Shown here: positions 1 through 7,614 of the stretch, in pieces
Numbering within the stretch: position 1 is the stretch's first letter
Layout: every line of letters begins with the position of its first letter
NCBI RefSeq assembly: GCF_947489255.1
Contig: NZ_CANLCY010000001.1
Span: 558,001 to 622,000, forward strand
From: an uncultured Microbacterium sp.
GTDB taxonomy: Bacteria; Actinomycetota; Actinomycetes; Actinomycetales; Microbacteriaceae
Length of the DNA: 64,000 bases
Reading direction: 5' to 3'
The notes under the pieces: generated by a model
Databases searched by the model: none
Seen by the model: only the letters and a program-made list of their open reading frames with translations
Told to the model about the DNA's origin: nothing
Translations under genes and position numbers: made by a program

Positions 1-137
1 TGGTCATGCCCGGTGACACCACGGAGATGTCGGTCGAGCTCATCCAGCCGATCGCCATGGAAGAGGGCCTCGGCTACGCGATCCGTGAGGGTGGCCGCAC
101 CGTCGGTGCCGGTACCGTCACCAAGATCCTCAAGTAA
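1..137 (+). CDS. tuf: Elongation factor Tu, C-terminal fragment
   Basis: Only the last 44 complete codons (from base 3) are in the window; the gene runs off the left edge. They encode the end of EF-Tu domain 3, including [20 protein letters not shown] and the terminal [14 protein letters not shown], which is nearly invariant in EF-Tu. EF-Tu delivers aminoacyl-tRNA to the ribosome in a GTP-dependent way. In many bacteria tuf ends the str operon and the S10 operon follows soon after. Here the next ribosomal gene, rpsJ, is about 44.7 kb away, so this marks the left border of the polysaccharide island. A strong hairpin follows the stop codon by 23 bases. Confidence 0.97.
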   Translation, partial: VMPGDTTEMSVELIQPIAMEEGLGYAIREGGRTVGAGTVTKILK

Positions 138-160
138 GTCACACCAGACTTCACTCGGCA

Positions 161-186
161 AAGGCCGGGCCTTCGGGCCCGGCCTT
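161..186 (+). terminator. Rho-independent-type terminator after tuf
   Basis: A perfect 11-bp GC-rich stem (161-171 with 176-186) closes on a TTCG tetraloop. It starts 23 bases after the tuf stop and is followed by a modestly T-containing stretch. It should isolate the str operon from the genes downstream. Confidence 0.85.
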
Positions 187-390
187 CGTCGTTTCCGGAT
201 GCCGTCGACGGCCTCCGTCTCTGCCTTTCGGGCGCCGTTCGCGGCGCCCGCTTCTGCATTTCTCGGCCGGTCATTTTCGGACGCTTCGCGGACGCCATGA
301 GACCTTACCGATGTCGACCAGTAGTCCCCTTCGCGACGATCGCGTGGCGGGTTCGACCGGTTCCCGCTTTTTCGCAAAAGGGGAGAATCG

Positions 391-1059
391 ATGTTGGAAG
401 AGCTGTCATCGGACAAGGCGACGGGTGCGACGGGTTCCGCGCGGGGTATCGAGCGGCGGACCGTTCTGAAGGGCGCCGCGTGGTCGGTTCCGGTGATCGC
501 GGCCGCCGTCGCGGCCCCGGCAGCCTCCGCGTCGGTGAACAACGCGAACGCCCTCCTCACGAACAACGTGACGAGCCTGCTGGCTCTGAACGTGCTGGAC
601 TCGGCGACGGTGCTGACGGCCGCGGTGGCCATCACGGTGCCGACGACCCTGCGGATCACGAACGGCGCGGGCGCGTTGTCGGGCAACGCGACGGTGACGA
701 TCACCGTGGGGCGCCCGGGTGGGATCGACGTCTCGGTCGGACGCGCATACGGCTTCGGCGTGTACCGCTTCGACAGCACGCTGACGACGTCCGGCCAGCG
801 CACCGCGTCGTATCAGAGCGCTCCGATCGTGGGGCAGTACGGCTTCCCCGTCACGACGTTCACCACGACGAAGAACGTCAGCGTCGCATCGGGCGGCACC
901 CTCGACATCCCCGTCCAGTGGGGCCTGGCGGGTAACCGCACCGGGCTGTCCATCAACGCGCTCGCGTCGTTCCCCATCTCCGTGAGCGTCGTGATCGCGG
1001 GACGCACCCTCGCGGCATCGGGTTCGATCCTCGTGCCGGTCGGAGCGGGCATCCTCTGA
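391..1059 (+). CDS. Tat-secreted protein, left member of a pair
   Basis: The 222-residue protein begins with a charged segment of about 22 residues, then a twin-arginine export signal: ERRTVLKGAAW, a hydrophobic core, and an Ala-X-Ala-type site at PAASAS near residues 43-48. The mature part is rich in Thr, Ser, Val, Ala and Gly and should be all-beta; no catalytic motif is seen and I cannot name the family. The ATG start is preceded by a good AAAGGGGAG site at 376-384. The next gene on the same strand is an AraC-type regulator, and the same Tat-protein/AraC pairing recurs at 40559-42127. The signal peptides of the two Tat proteins are clearly alike. Export of a folded protein is a reasonable inference; the role is unknown, possibly a surface or matrix protein. 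Confidence 0.8.
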   Translation: MLEELSSDKATGATGSARGIERRTVLKGAAWSVPVIAAAVAAPAASASVNNANALLTNNVTSLLALNVLDSATVLTAAVAITVPTTLRITNGAGALSGNATVTITVGRPGGIDVSVGRAYGFGVYRFDSTLTTSGQRTASYQSAPIVGQYGFPVTTFTTTKNVSVASGGTLDIPVQWGLAGNRTGLSINALASFPISVSVVIAGRTLAASGSILVPVGAGIL

Positions 1060-1363
1060 GCGAGGACGTCGCATCCGAACGCACGACGGAGGCGTCGATC
1101 GGCACCAGTAAGTACCGATCGCCCTTCGACCGCGTTACGCGGGGCACTACCTACGTCGCTACGCAAATGCGTCGCGGGCGGTGTCGTCATGCACAGAGCG
1201 GTCGTTAGCGTTCGGATCAGGACGACGGCACCCCGTCTCCCGAAGTAAGGGGCGGGAGCGGGATGCCGTCGTCCAGGGCATGACCATCCTTCGACCGTGC
1301 GGGCGGGCGGTCGACACATCCCCTTTGTTTTCACTCGCGCTGCGATCGAGGCTGGGGGGTCGG
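1060..1363. other. Intergenic region between Tat protein and AraC-type regulator
   Basis: These 304 bases hold no gene I would defend. The inverted repeat 1096-1102/1115-1121 could end the upstream transcript but lacks a T tract. A short palindrome, ACGCAAATGCGT at 1161-1172, has the symmetry of a regulator site. In-frame starts upstream of 1364 exist (from 1181), but they have no good ribosome site and would add an Arg-rich segment unlike the rest of the regulator. Confidence 0.4.
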
Positions 1364-2245
1364 ATGAGCAGCATCGCATCGTCGACCCACGCGGTCGATG
1401 TGGGCATGGATCGCGCCCCGATCCGCGCGCTGCTGCGGGACCACCTGCGGATGTCGCGCATTCCCCATCCGGCGGGCGTCACCTCGGCCGGGCGCGCCGC
1501 GATCACCTTGCACGCGGTCGATCACGGTGATCTGTGGCTGTGGTCGGAGGCCGGTGATACCGGCTACATCGGGATCGTGTTCCCCGTGGACGAGGCGCGG
1601 GCGATCGTCGAGGGCGAAACGCCGCGCGAGGGAGTGGACCGTACTCCGGTCGTCCTTCGGCACGGATACCCCATGCGCCTGGTCTGGAGCCGTGGAGCGG
1701 CGGCGACGCTATGGCTTCCGCGTGCCGCGGTGGAGGACCTCGGCCTCGACGTCGAACGTGTACCGAGTCGGCCGTCGGTCACGACGGCCGCGCTGGCGGC
1801 GCGGGCATACGTAACGACGGTTGCAGGAATGCGCCCGGCGCTGAGCATGGTCGAGGCGATGGTGATGGAGCGCACTCTCTTCGACATCGCGTTCGCGTTG
1901 TTCTTCTCCGCGGGGGAGCGTGAGGTGGTCGCGGCGGCGCGAACCTCCACGTTCAATCGCGTCCGGTTGCTGTTCGAGTCGAGGTTCACGGATCCTCGGT
2001 TCTCGGTGGCGGCCGCCGCGGCGGAGCTGCACGTGTCATCGCGACACCTGCACCGCCTCTTCGAGAAACGCGGAACGTCGCCGTCGACGTATCTTCGGTC
2101 GCTCCGCGTGGATTTCGCCCGTGCCCTCCTGGAGGTTCGGGCCGACTCGGGAATGACGGTGCAGGGCATTGCGCGGCAAAGCGGCTTCGCGTCGGAGCGG
2201 ACGATGCGGCGCGCGCTTGCCGAGACCACGGCCGCGTCGGCGTGA
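1364..2245 (+). CDS. AraC-family transcriptional regulator
   Basis: The predicted protein has 293 residues. The C-terminal third is a double helix-turn-helix AraC domain: SRFTDPRFSVAAAAAELHVS, SRHLHRLFEKRGTSPSTYLR, then the second helix pair around MTVQGIARQSGFASERTMRR. The N-terminal part resembles the AraC-binding-like sensor domain that often precedes it, and its ligand is unknown. I chose the ATG at 1364 because GGGGGG lies 5 bases upstream (1354-1359) and the longer reading adds only an Arg-rich tail. It sits between a Tat-secreted protein and a Wzz/BY-kinase gene, so it is a likely local regulator of polysaccharide or surface-protein genes. A same-architecture paralogue is at 40559-41401. 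Confidence 0.85.
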   Translation: MSSIASSTHAVDVGMDRAPIRALLRDHLRMSRIPHPAGVTSAGRAAITLHAVDHGDLWLWSEAGDTGYIGIVFPVDEARAIVEGETPREGVDRTPVVLRHGYPMRLVWSRGAAATLWLPRAAVEDLGLDVERVPSRPSVTTAALAARAYVTTVAGMRPALSMVEAMVMERTLFDIAFALFFSAGEREVVAAARTSTFNRVRLLFESRFTDPRFSVAAAAAELHVSSRHLHRLFEKRGTSPSTYLRSLRVDFARALLEVRADSGMTVQGIARQSGFASERTMRRALAETTAASA

Positions 2246-2426
2246 CGTCGGTCGACGCCACTCTTCCGAGCGCGCTAAGAATGAGGGTATGAATGCGTTC
2301 GAGCGTGTTCAGCGAGACACGTGAGTGGGTTCTAGAATCGTGTGCCCGAGACATTTCTCGGTCGTCGCGGCGGAATTCCGGGGGGCGACGTCGTCGCAAT
2401 GACGGCGCGGAAGAGGAGTGTGTTCG

Positions 2427-3998
2427 ATGGAGTTGCAGACCTACCTGCGCATCATTCGAGTGGGCTGGGTGTGGCTGATTCTCGGCACTCTTCTCGGCAT
2501 CGGGGCGGCCGCAGGCTGGGTGGCGTTGCAGAAGCCCGTCTACACCGCGGATGCCAGCGGTTTCGTCGCCGTGACGGGGCAGGGTGAAGACACCGGGTCC
2601 GCGCTCATCGCCGACAATCTCGCGAAGTCGAAGGTCAAGTCGTACATCGACCTGGGGACGTGGCGGTCGGTCGCGGAAGACGTCATCACGCAGTTGGGGC
2701 TCGACACCCGCCCGGAGACACTCGTCGATCAGGTACGTGTGAGCAATCCCGTCGACACGGTGAACCTGCTTGTCGTCGCGAACGCGTCGACGCCTGAAGG
2801 CGCGCGTGATCTCGCGCAGGCGTGGATCCAGGCGATGTCATCGGAGATCTCGCGGCTCGAATCTCGGGACGGCGGTCAGGCGCTCGTGCAGCTCGTCGCG
2901 GGGGATTCCGCGCAGCTGCCCCGTTCGCCCAGCTCCCCGAACTGGCGTATCGCCCTCGCCGTCGGAGGTCTGATCGGCCTCGCCGCCGGTGTTTCCGGTG
3001 CCGTTGTCCGCTACGTTCTCGACCGTCGCATCCGCTCCGCGGAGGTGGTCGAACGCGAAACGGGGCACCCCGTCGTCGGCACCATTCCGCTCGAGAAGTC
3101 CTTCTCCGATACGGGACGACTCGTTCCGTTCGACGGCGGCATGAGCGGAGGCGCTCGAGCGAAGTTCTTCCGGGTGGCGGAATCGTTACGCGAACTGCGC
3201 ACGAACCTCCAGTTCATCGACGTGGACAATCCTCCGCGCGTGATCGTCATCAGCAGTCCGCTCCCCGGTGACGGGAAGTCCACGACCAGCGCGAACCTCG
3301 CGATCGTGCTCGCAGCGAGTGGGCAGCGCGTGGTCCTGATCGACGGCGACCTCCGGCGGCCCATGGTCGCCAACATCTTCGGCCTCATCGACGGCGCCGG
3401 TCTGACCGACGTGCTCGCCGGACGCGCCCTCTTCGACGAGGTCGCGCAACCGGTCGGCGTCGACGGCAACCTCCTCGTCCTCGGCGCGGGGATGCTCCCG
3501 CCGAACCCCTCCGAGGTGCTCGGGTCGGAGCGCATGCGCGATCTCATGCGCACGCTCTCGGCTGACGCGACGATCATCATCGATGCCCCGCCGCTGCTCC
3601 CGGTGACCGACGCCGCGGTGCTCGGACACCACGCTGACGGCGTGATGGTCGTCGCAAGCGTCGGCAAGACGACGATCGAAACGTTGAACAAGGCGATGCT
3701 CAACCTCGAGAAGGCGAATGCGCGCTGCCTCGGGGTGGTCATCAACCGCGTGCCCGTCCGCGGTCGTGGACGAGGCTACGACGACTACCAGTACACCGGC
3801 GACTACTACGCCGCCCCGCCGTCGGCGACTCCGGAGCCAGTCACGGCCGCGGGCCCGTCGACGTCATCCGCGACGGAGGCGCGAGGTTCCTCTCGAAAGA
3901 CCGAGGGGGGCGGCACCCGCAGAAGTACGGCGATAGCCGTCCCGGCGACCGGTGAGGGTCCTTCGCCGTCGCGGCGTTCCCGACGTGCGGCTCGATGA
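2427..3998 (+). CDS. Polysaccharide co-polymerase/BY-type tyrosine kinase (Wzz-CpsD fusion)
   Basis: This 523-residue protein combines a Wzz chain-length domain with a cytoplasmic bacterial tyrosine kinase. Transmembrane segments lie at about 15-36 and 172-193. The kinase has Walker A SSPLPGDGKSTT (near 276-287), Walker A' VVLIDGDLRRP (near 303-313) and Walker B IIIDAPPLL (near 382-390). A tyrosine cluster, YDDYQYTGDYY, at about 451-461 is the expected autophosphorylation site, followed by a Ser/Thr/Pro-rich tail. Such proteins control chain length and export in Wzy-dependent pathways. The ATG at 2427 has AGAGGAG upstream (2412-2418); a GTG at 2418 is less likely. A second copy is encoded at 35401-36828, about 33 kb away. 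The gene ends in a convergent hairpin. Confidence 0.93.
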   Translation: MELQTYLRIIRVGWVWLILGTLLGIGAAAGWVALQKPVYTADASGFVAVTGQGEDTGSALIADNLAKSKVKSYIDLGTWRSVAEDVITQLGLDTRPETLVDQVRVSNPVDTVNLLVVANASTPEGARDLAQAWIQAMSSEISRLESRDGGQALVQLVAGDSAQLPRSPSSPNWRIALAVGGLIGLAAGVSGAVVRYVLDRRIRSAEVVERETGHPVVGTIPLEKSFSDTGRLVPFDGGMSGGARAKFFRVAESLRELRTNLQFIDVDNPPRVIVISSPLPGDGKSTTSANLAIVLAASGQRVVLIDGDLRRPMVANIFGLIDGAGLTDVLAGRALFDEVAQPVGVDGNLLVLGAGMLPPNPSEVLGSERMRDLMRTLSADATIIIDAPPLLPVTDAAVLGHHADGVMVVASVGKTTIETLNKAMLNLEKANARCLGVVINRVPVRGRGRGYDDYQYTGDYYAAPPSATPEPVTAAGPSTSSATEARGSSRKTEGGGTRRSTAIAVPATGEGPSPSRRSRRAAR

Positions 3999-4011
3999 GG
4001 AAACGAGCCGC
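3987..4011. terminator. Hairpin between convergent genes
   Basis: An 8-bp stem (3987-3994 with 4004-4011) spans the stop codon of the BY-kinase gene and lies just before the end of the convergent PqqD-like gene. It could act in both directions; no clear T tract is present. Confidence 0.5.
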
Positions 4012-4034
4012 GGCGGAGGCCTGATCGGTCTCGC

Positions 4035-4325
4035 TCAGTGACCGGTCGGCTGCAGCACACCCTTCGAGGCGAGAGCTTCGATGAAGGAGGCGACCGTCGG
4101 TCGCACGTCGGTCTCGTCGACCTCCCAGAGTCGGACCATCTCGGCCACGATCTCGTTCTCGTCACGTCGACCATCGACGAGCTCCCAGATGGCGGCCCCC
4201 ACCTCGGAGAGTCGGATGACGGCGAAAGGCGTCGTCCGAGCGGGGAGAGCGATGTAGGCGGCGGATCCCTCCTGCGTCCAACCGACACCGTCTGCGCGTC
4301 GCCACACGGGCGTCGAGTCGGTCAT
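4035..4325 (-). CDS. PqqD-like RiPP recognition element (RRE) protein
   Basis: This 96-residue protein has the fold and spacing of stand-alone PqqD-family peptide chaperones: a short beta-rich N-terminus, the hallmark LSEVGAAIWELVDGRRDENE, then a helical part ending EALASKGVLQ. PqqD/RRE domains bind leader peptides and present them to modifying enzymes. The start codon directly abuts the stop of the nucleotidyltransferase gene upstream on this strand (0 bases between), so the two are translationally coupled. No lasso cyclase, B2 protease or obvious small precursor peptide is nearby. Its client may be one of the island's secreted proteins or a peptide encoded elsewhere. A second PqqD-like domain is fused to a kinase-like protein at 43318-44406. 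Confidence 0.85.
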   Translation of the reverse strand: MTDSTPVWRRADGVGWTQEGSAAYIALPARTTPFAVIRLSEVGAAIWELVDGRRDENEIVAEMVRLWEVDETDVRPTVASFIEALASKGVLQPTGH

Positions 4326-5327
4326 TCAGGGCCTCCGTCGGCGTGCGGCGGCGAGGATGCGGAGCAGCTTCACCGGCGCTGTCACGATGCGGTGCAAATA
4401 GAACCGAAGCAGGCTGAGCGGATCGTCTGCGACACCGAAGAACGCTTGAGCGAAGCGCGGGCTCGGGACGAGCTTCCGAGCCGCCAGGCGAACGCGCGTC
4501 GACCAGCTCGCGCCGGCGAACTGTTCGGCGAGGGTCTCGGGGAGATCGTCCGGGGATTCGACGCGACGCCGCCACAGCGCGGTCAGCCGGTCGGCTTCGG
4601 GAGTCAGAGTGACGGTCGCGCCGGTCAGGCTGGGCAGCGTCTCGCGCAGAGGGCCGGCCGCTCCCGTTATCTGCGCTCGTTCCGCGAGGTCGCTGAGGTC
4701 GGTCGACAGGCGTGAAGTCGCGCGTTCCTCGAGGTCGGCGAGCTGGCCGGTGTCGCGGGAACGCGTGGCGTGCAGCGCTGCGATGAGCCAATGGTCGGCC
4801 ACGCCCGGGACCGGGCAGGCTCGGTGCGCCAGGTCGATCGTGGTGCGGGCATCCCACAGCGTGTCGAACACATCCTGAGCGGGATTCAGGAACCCCGGGT
4901 AGTACCGGTGGAGGTCCAGATGGCACGGCCACTGTGGGTGTTCGAGGGTCCTGGCGTGGGGAGCGAGCACGGTCCCCTCCCGGGGGAGGTCGACGAGGAC
5001 CGCCCTGTCTCGATCGGTCCATCCGCTCGAACGCAGGATCGCCCACAGGCGTTCGAACGCCGACGGGTCGACCAGCACGTCGACATCCGAGGATCCGCGG
5101 ACTGCGCGCAGCCCCTGGTCCGCCAGCACACGGCCCTTGATCGTCAGGATGCGGATGCCGTGAAGTTCCGCGAAATCGTTCACCGCTGCGGCGAGGAGCT
5201 CGACCGCCACGTTGTGGGGGAGAGGGACGAGCTCGATGCCGGAATCCGGTGTTCCGGTCGAACCTGGCTCGACGCGGCTCCCCTCACGGCGACGTGTGCT
5301 TGCCATCAGCGTTCCGGTCGTCCCCAC
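4326..5327 (-). CDS. NTP_transf_5-like nucleotidyltransferase family protein
   Basis: The protein has 333 residues. It carries the nucleotidyltransferase signature of the NTP_transf_5 type: TIKGRVLADQGLRAVRGSSD followed at once by VDVLVD (near 62-87), with the Asp pair expected to bind metal. A downstream HLDLHRYY is also typical. Relatives occur in some lasso-peptide clusters, where one is known to nucleotidylate the peptide, and in surface-polysaccharide loci. The start is probably the GTG at 5327; an ATG at 5306 is possible, and both have weak ribosome sites. A -10-like TAGGCT lies at 5354-5349. It forms a two-gene unit with the PqqD-like gene. Substrate is unknown. Confidence 0.8.
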   Translation of the reverse strand: MGTTGTLMASTRRREGSRVEPGSTGTPDSGIELVPLPHNVAVELLAAAVNDFAELHGIRILTIKGRVLADQGLRAVRGSSDVDVLVDPSAFERLWAILRSSGWTDRDRAVLVDLPREGTVLAPHARTLEHPQWPCHLDLHRYYPGFLNPAQDVFDTLWDARTTIDLAHRACPVPGVADHWLIAALHATRSRDTGQLADLEERATSRLSTDLSDLAERAQITGAAGPLRETLPSLTGATVTLTPEADRLTALWRRRVESPDDLPETLAEQFAGASWSTRVRLAARKLVPSPRFAQAFFGVADDPLSLLRFYLHRIVTAPVKLLRILAAARRRRP

Positions 5328-5440
5328 TTCATCCAGCGCGTGAGCGCGAGCCTACTTGAGTCTTCACCCGGGCGGGCGCGACGGATGATCGTCCCGGGGC
5401 GTGTGTCCAGCTGCCACCGGGCCGATTCGGGTGCAACCCG

Positions 5441-5455
5441 TATGCTGAGCGGGTG
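5441..5455 (+). promoter_or_regulatory. -10 element giving a probable leaderless GTG start
   Basis: TATGCT at 5441-5446 lies 6 bases before the GTG start at 5453. This is the spacing expected if transcription begins at the start codon, a common arrangement in actinobacteria. No ribosome-binding site precedes the GTG. The -35 region is not convincing. Confidence 0.5.
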
Positions 5456-6310
5456 AATGATGCTCCCGTCGGCCCGAGCCGGAGATCCCGTCGGGAAGCG
5501 CACGTTGTCAGCGGCGTACCGAACGGCGGGGAGGATACCCCTTGGTCGGAGACCAGAACGGCGTCCGCGGATCTGTCGCAGAGCGTGGGCGGGGACGGAG
5601 TCTCCTCGGCAGCGCGCGCACGCCGCGACCGCGACGCCGGCTCACGGGCGCACGGCGGCTTCGCCGGCACGTGGAAGCCCCTCGCTGCCGCGGTCGGCGC
5701 GCTCGTCGTCGCGATCGCCGTCGGCTCGCTCGCCTCGGTCGCCTTCGACGGTGACACCGGCCGCAGCGTCGGCGGTCTCGCGGCAGCTCTCATCCTCGGG
5801 GCGACAGGACTCGCTTTGGCGGCGCGTACCCGCGTGAGCGGGTTCTTCTCGCTCCGGGCGCTCGACGTGCTGTGGGCCCTCGTGCTCGGTGTCATCCTGC
5901 CGTTCCTCACCGGTGTGTTCGCCGGCGACCTCGGGTTCCCCGCGCTCGCGGCGCTCTCCCCGCGTTGGCTCGTGCTCGGAGTGGCGGCGCCGTTCGTCGT
6001 CGTGCTGGGCCTGACGTTCTTCGCGATCTTCTTCGTCTATCCCGCCGCCGAGTCGTTCGCCGCCACGCGCCTGTCTTCGGTGTGGAGCCGGGTCGTGGCG
6101 GCAGCGGCGTCGACGCTCGCCTTCGCGGTCGTTCCGGCGGTGTTCTCTCCGACGGTGTCGGGGATGCCCCGGGCCCTGCTCATCGGCCTCGGGCTCGCAG
6201 CATCCGTGTTCGTCGCCCTCTCGCGTCGGTCGTGGGGGCCCCTGCTCACAGGCCTGGTCTTCACCGCCGTCTGGGTCGCCATGGCGGCTGCGGGCTACGT
6301 GCTGGCCTGA
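5453..6310 (+). CDS. Multi-pass membrane protein of unknown function
   Basis: The 285-residue protein has a hydrophilic, Arg/Ser-rich N-terminal region of about 70 residues. Then come roughly six hydrophobic spans, starting WKPLAAAVGALVVAIAVGSL and ending TAVWVAMAAAGYVLA. I see no catalytic motif and do not recognise the family. It is transcribed alone, divergently from the nucleotidyltransferase/PqqD pair and convergently with the flippase operon. The start is a GTG with a -10 box right before it and no Shine-Dalgarno sequence, suggesting a leaderless message. Confidence 0.75.
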   Translation: MNDAPVGPSRRSRREAHVVSGVPNGGEDTPWSETRTASADLSQSVGGDGVSSAARARRDRDAGSRAHGGFAGTWKPLAAAVGALVVAIAVGSLASVAFDGDTGRSVGGLAAALILGATGLALAARTRVSGFFSLRALDVLWALVLGVILPFLTGVFAGDLGFPALAALSPRWLVLGVAAPFVVVLGLTFFAIFFVYPAAESFAATRLSSVWSRVVAAAASTLAFAVVPAVFSPTVSGMPRALLIGLGLAASVFVALSRRSWGPLLTGLVFTAVWVAMAAAGYVLA

Positions 6311-6384
6311 GTCGATCCGGCCTGGGCCGGTGACCCGGGCACGCTCCTTGAGCGACAGCGACCACCCGTCCCTGCGGGCCGCCC

Positions 6385-7614
6385 TCAGCGACCGCGTAAC
6401 GCCGGCAGCGCGGCGACGCTGAGCGCCAGCAGCGCCGAGAGCTGCACCGTCGCCACACCGGCTGCGGCCCCGCCGACGCCGCCGACACCGGCGCCGATCA
6501 GGACGGCCGGCACGATGAGCACGGCCGCCACGCACACCGAGGCTAGGTAGGCCCCGTCGCGCCCGGACGGCAGCACGACGCACATTCCGAGCGCGGTCGC
6601 CAGGGTCATCGCGGCGAGGGCGATGCCGCCGAAGAGTGCGGTGAGCGGGGTGATCTCGAAGCCGGGTCCGAGCACGACCGGGGTCGCCCACGGGGCCACT
6701 AGCGCGAAGCCTGCGCCGAGTGCGAGAGCGAGCAGCCCGTGGATGCCGACCGCTCTCCGCATCCGTCGGATCCCGGCGGCTTCGGTCGCCGATGACACCC
6801 ATCCCTGGAACGACGACGTGATCATGTACACGCCGATGTAGCCGTACTTCAGGACCCGGTCGAAGGGCGCGAACCCGATCGCCGCGGGCGAGGCGGCCAC
6901 GCCGAGAGTGGACAGCGGGGCCGTCTCCGAGAACGTGAGCAACCCCGCGGCCAGCGCCGTGCGCCAGCCTCCGCGATACGCCGACCGCGCGTCGCGAAGC
7001 GCCTCGCCGATGGCGAATCGCTCGCGCAGGCCGATCAGCCACGTCGCGAGGGCGAACGCCGCGAACGTCCCTGCCAGCAGGATCACGGGATACAGCAGGG
7101 GGATGCCGGTCGCCAGAGCGATGATGGCGCCGGCGAGGTTCAGCACGATGCGGGGAACCGCGTCGAAGACCAGAGCCAGGAGGGGACGACCGACGCCCAC
7201 CGCGTACCAACTCAGCGAGAGCCCCTGCAGCGAGAAGGCCAGGGCGGAGACGATTGCGAGCGCGTGATCATCGGCATGGCTCGCCATGGCCGCGACGAGG
7301 GCGATGACGGGGAGGATGACGATGCTGTTCGCGCCCCGCACGACGATGCTCGCCCGGAAGACGCGCGAGGGGTGAGAGGACCGCGCCGCTTCGACCGGAC
7401 CGCGCACGGCCCAGCCGAAGGTGATGAGGGTGGCCGCGAGTGTTCCGAGGGCTTGACCGATCGCGATCTCCGCGAAGCCCGTGGGGCCGGCGGCGCGCGT
7501 GATGAGCGGCAGCGCGATCACGGGCGAGATGGCTGAGAGGGCCGACACCCCGGTCAGCAGGGCGACGCTGCGGGCGCGGTGCGGACGCGGCGCCTCAGGT
7601 GCGGTCGAGGTCAC
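6385..7614 (-). CDS. Wzx-like polysaccharide flippase (cluster A)
   Basis: The protein has 409 residues and is almost entirely hydrophobic, with about 12 predicted membrane spans. It begins LTGVSALSAISPVIALPLIT and has the GPTGFAEIAIGQALG motif seen after the first span of MOP-superfamily oligosaccharide-repeat flippases. Such proteins move undecaprenyl-linked repeat units across the membrane. It is the last gene of a five-gene minus-strand operon (11928 to 6385), and its GTG start overlaps the end of the polymerase gene by 20 bases. Slightly shorter than many flippases, but complete at both ends. A second flippase is at 28014-29483. Confidence 0.83.
   Translation of the reverse strand: MTSTAPEAPRPHRARSVALLTGVSALSAISPVIALPLITRAAGPTGFAEIAIGQALGTLAATLITFGWAVRGPVEAARSSHPSRVFRASIVVRGANSIVILPVIALVAAMASHADDHALAIVSALAFSLQGLSLSWYAVGVGRPLLALVFDAVPRIVLNLAGAIIALATGIPLLYPVILLAGTFAAFALATWLIGLRERFAIGEALRDARSAYRGGWRTALAAGLLTFSETAPLSTLGVAASPAAIGFAPFDRVLKYGYIGVYMITSSFQGWVSSATEAAGIRRMRRAVGIHGLLALALGAGFALVAPWATPVVLGPGFEITPLTALFGGIALAAMTLATALGMCVVLPSGRDGAYLASVCVAAVLIVPAVLIGAGVGGVGGAAAGVATVQLSALLALSVAALPALRGR

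Noticed and set aside
1181..1363. A longer N-terminus for the first AraC regulator
   Set aside because: No ribosome site, and Arg/Ser-rich residues unlike the family; the ATG at 1364 has a strong purine-rich site.
4035..5327. A lasso-peptide biosynthetic cluster
   Set aside because: PqqD and nucleotidyltransferase genes are present but there is no asparagine-synthase-like cyclase, no B2 protease and no short precursor in the window.
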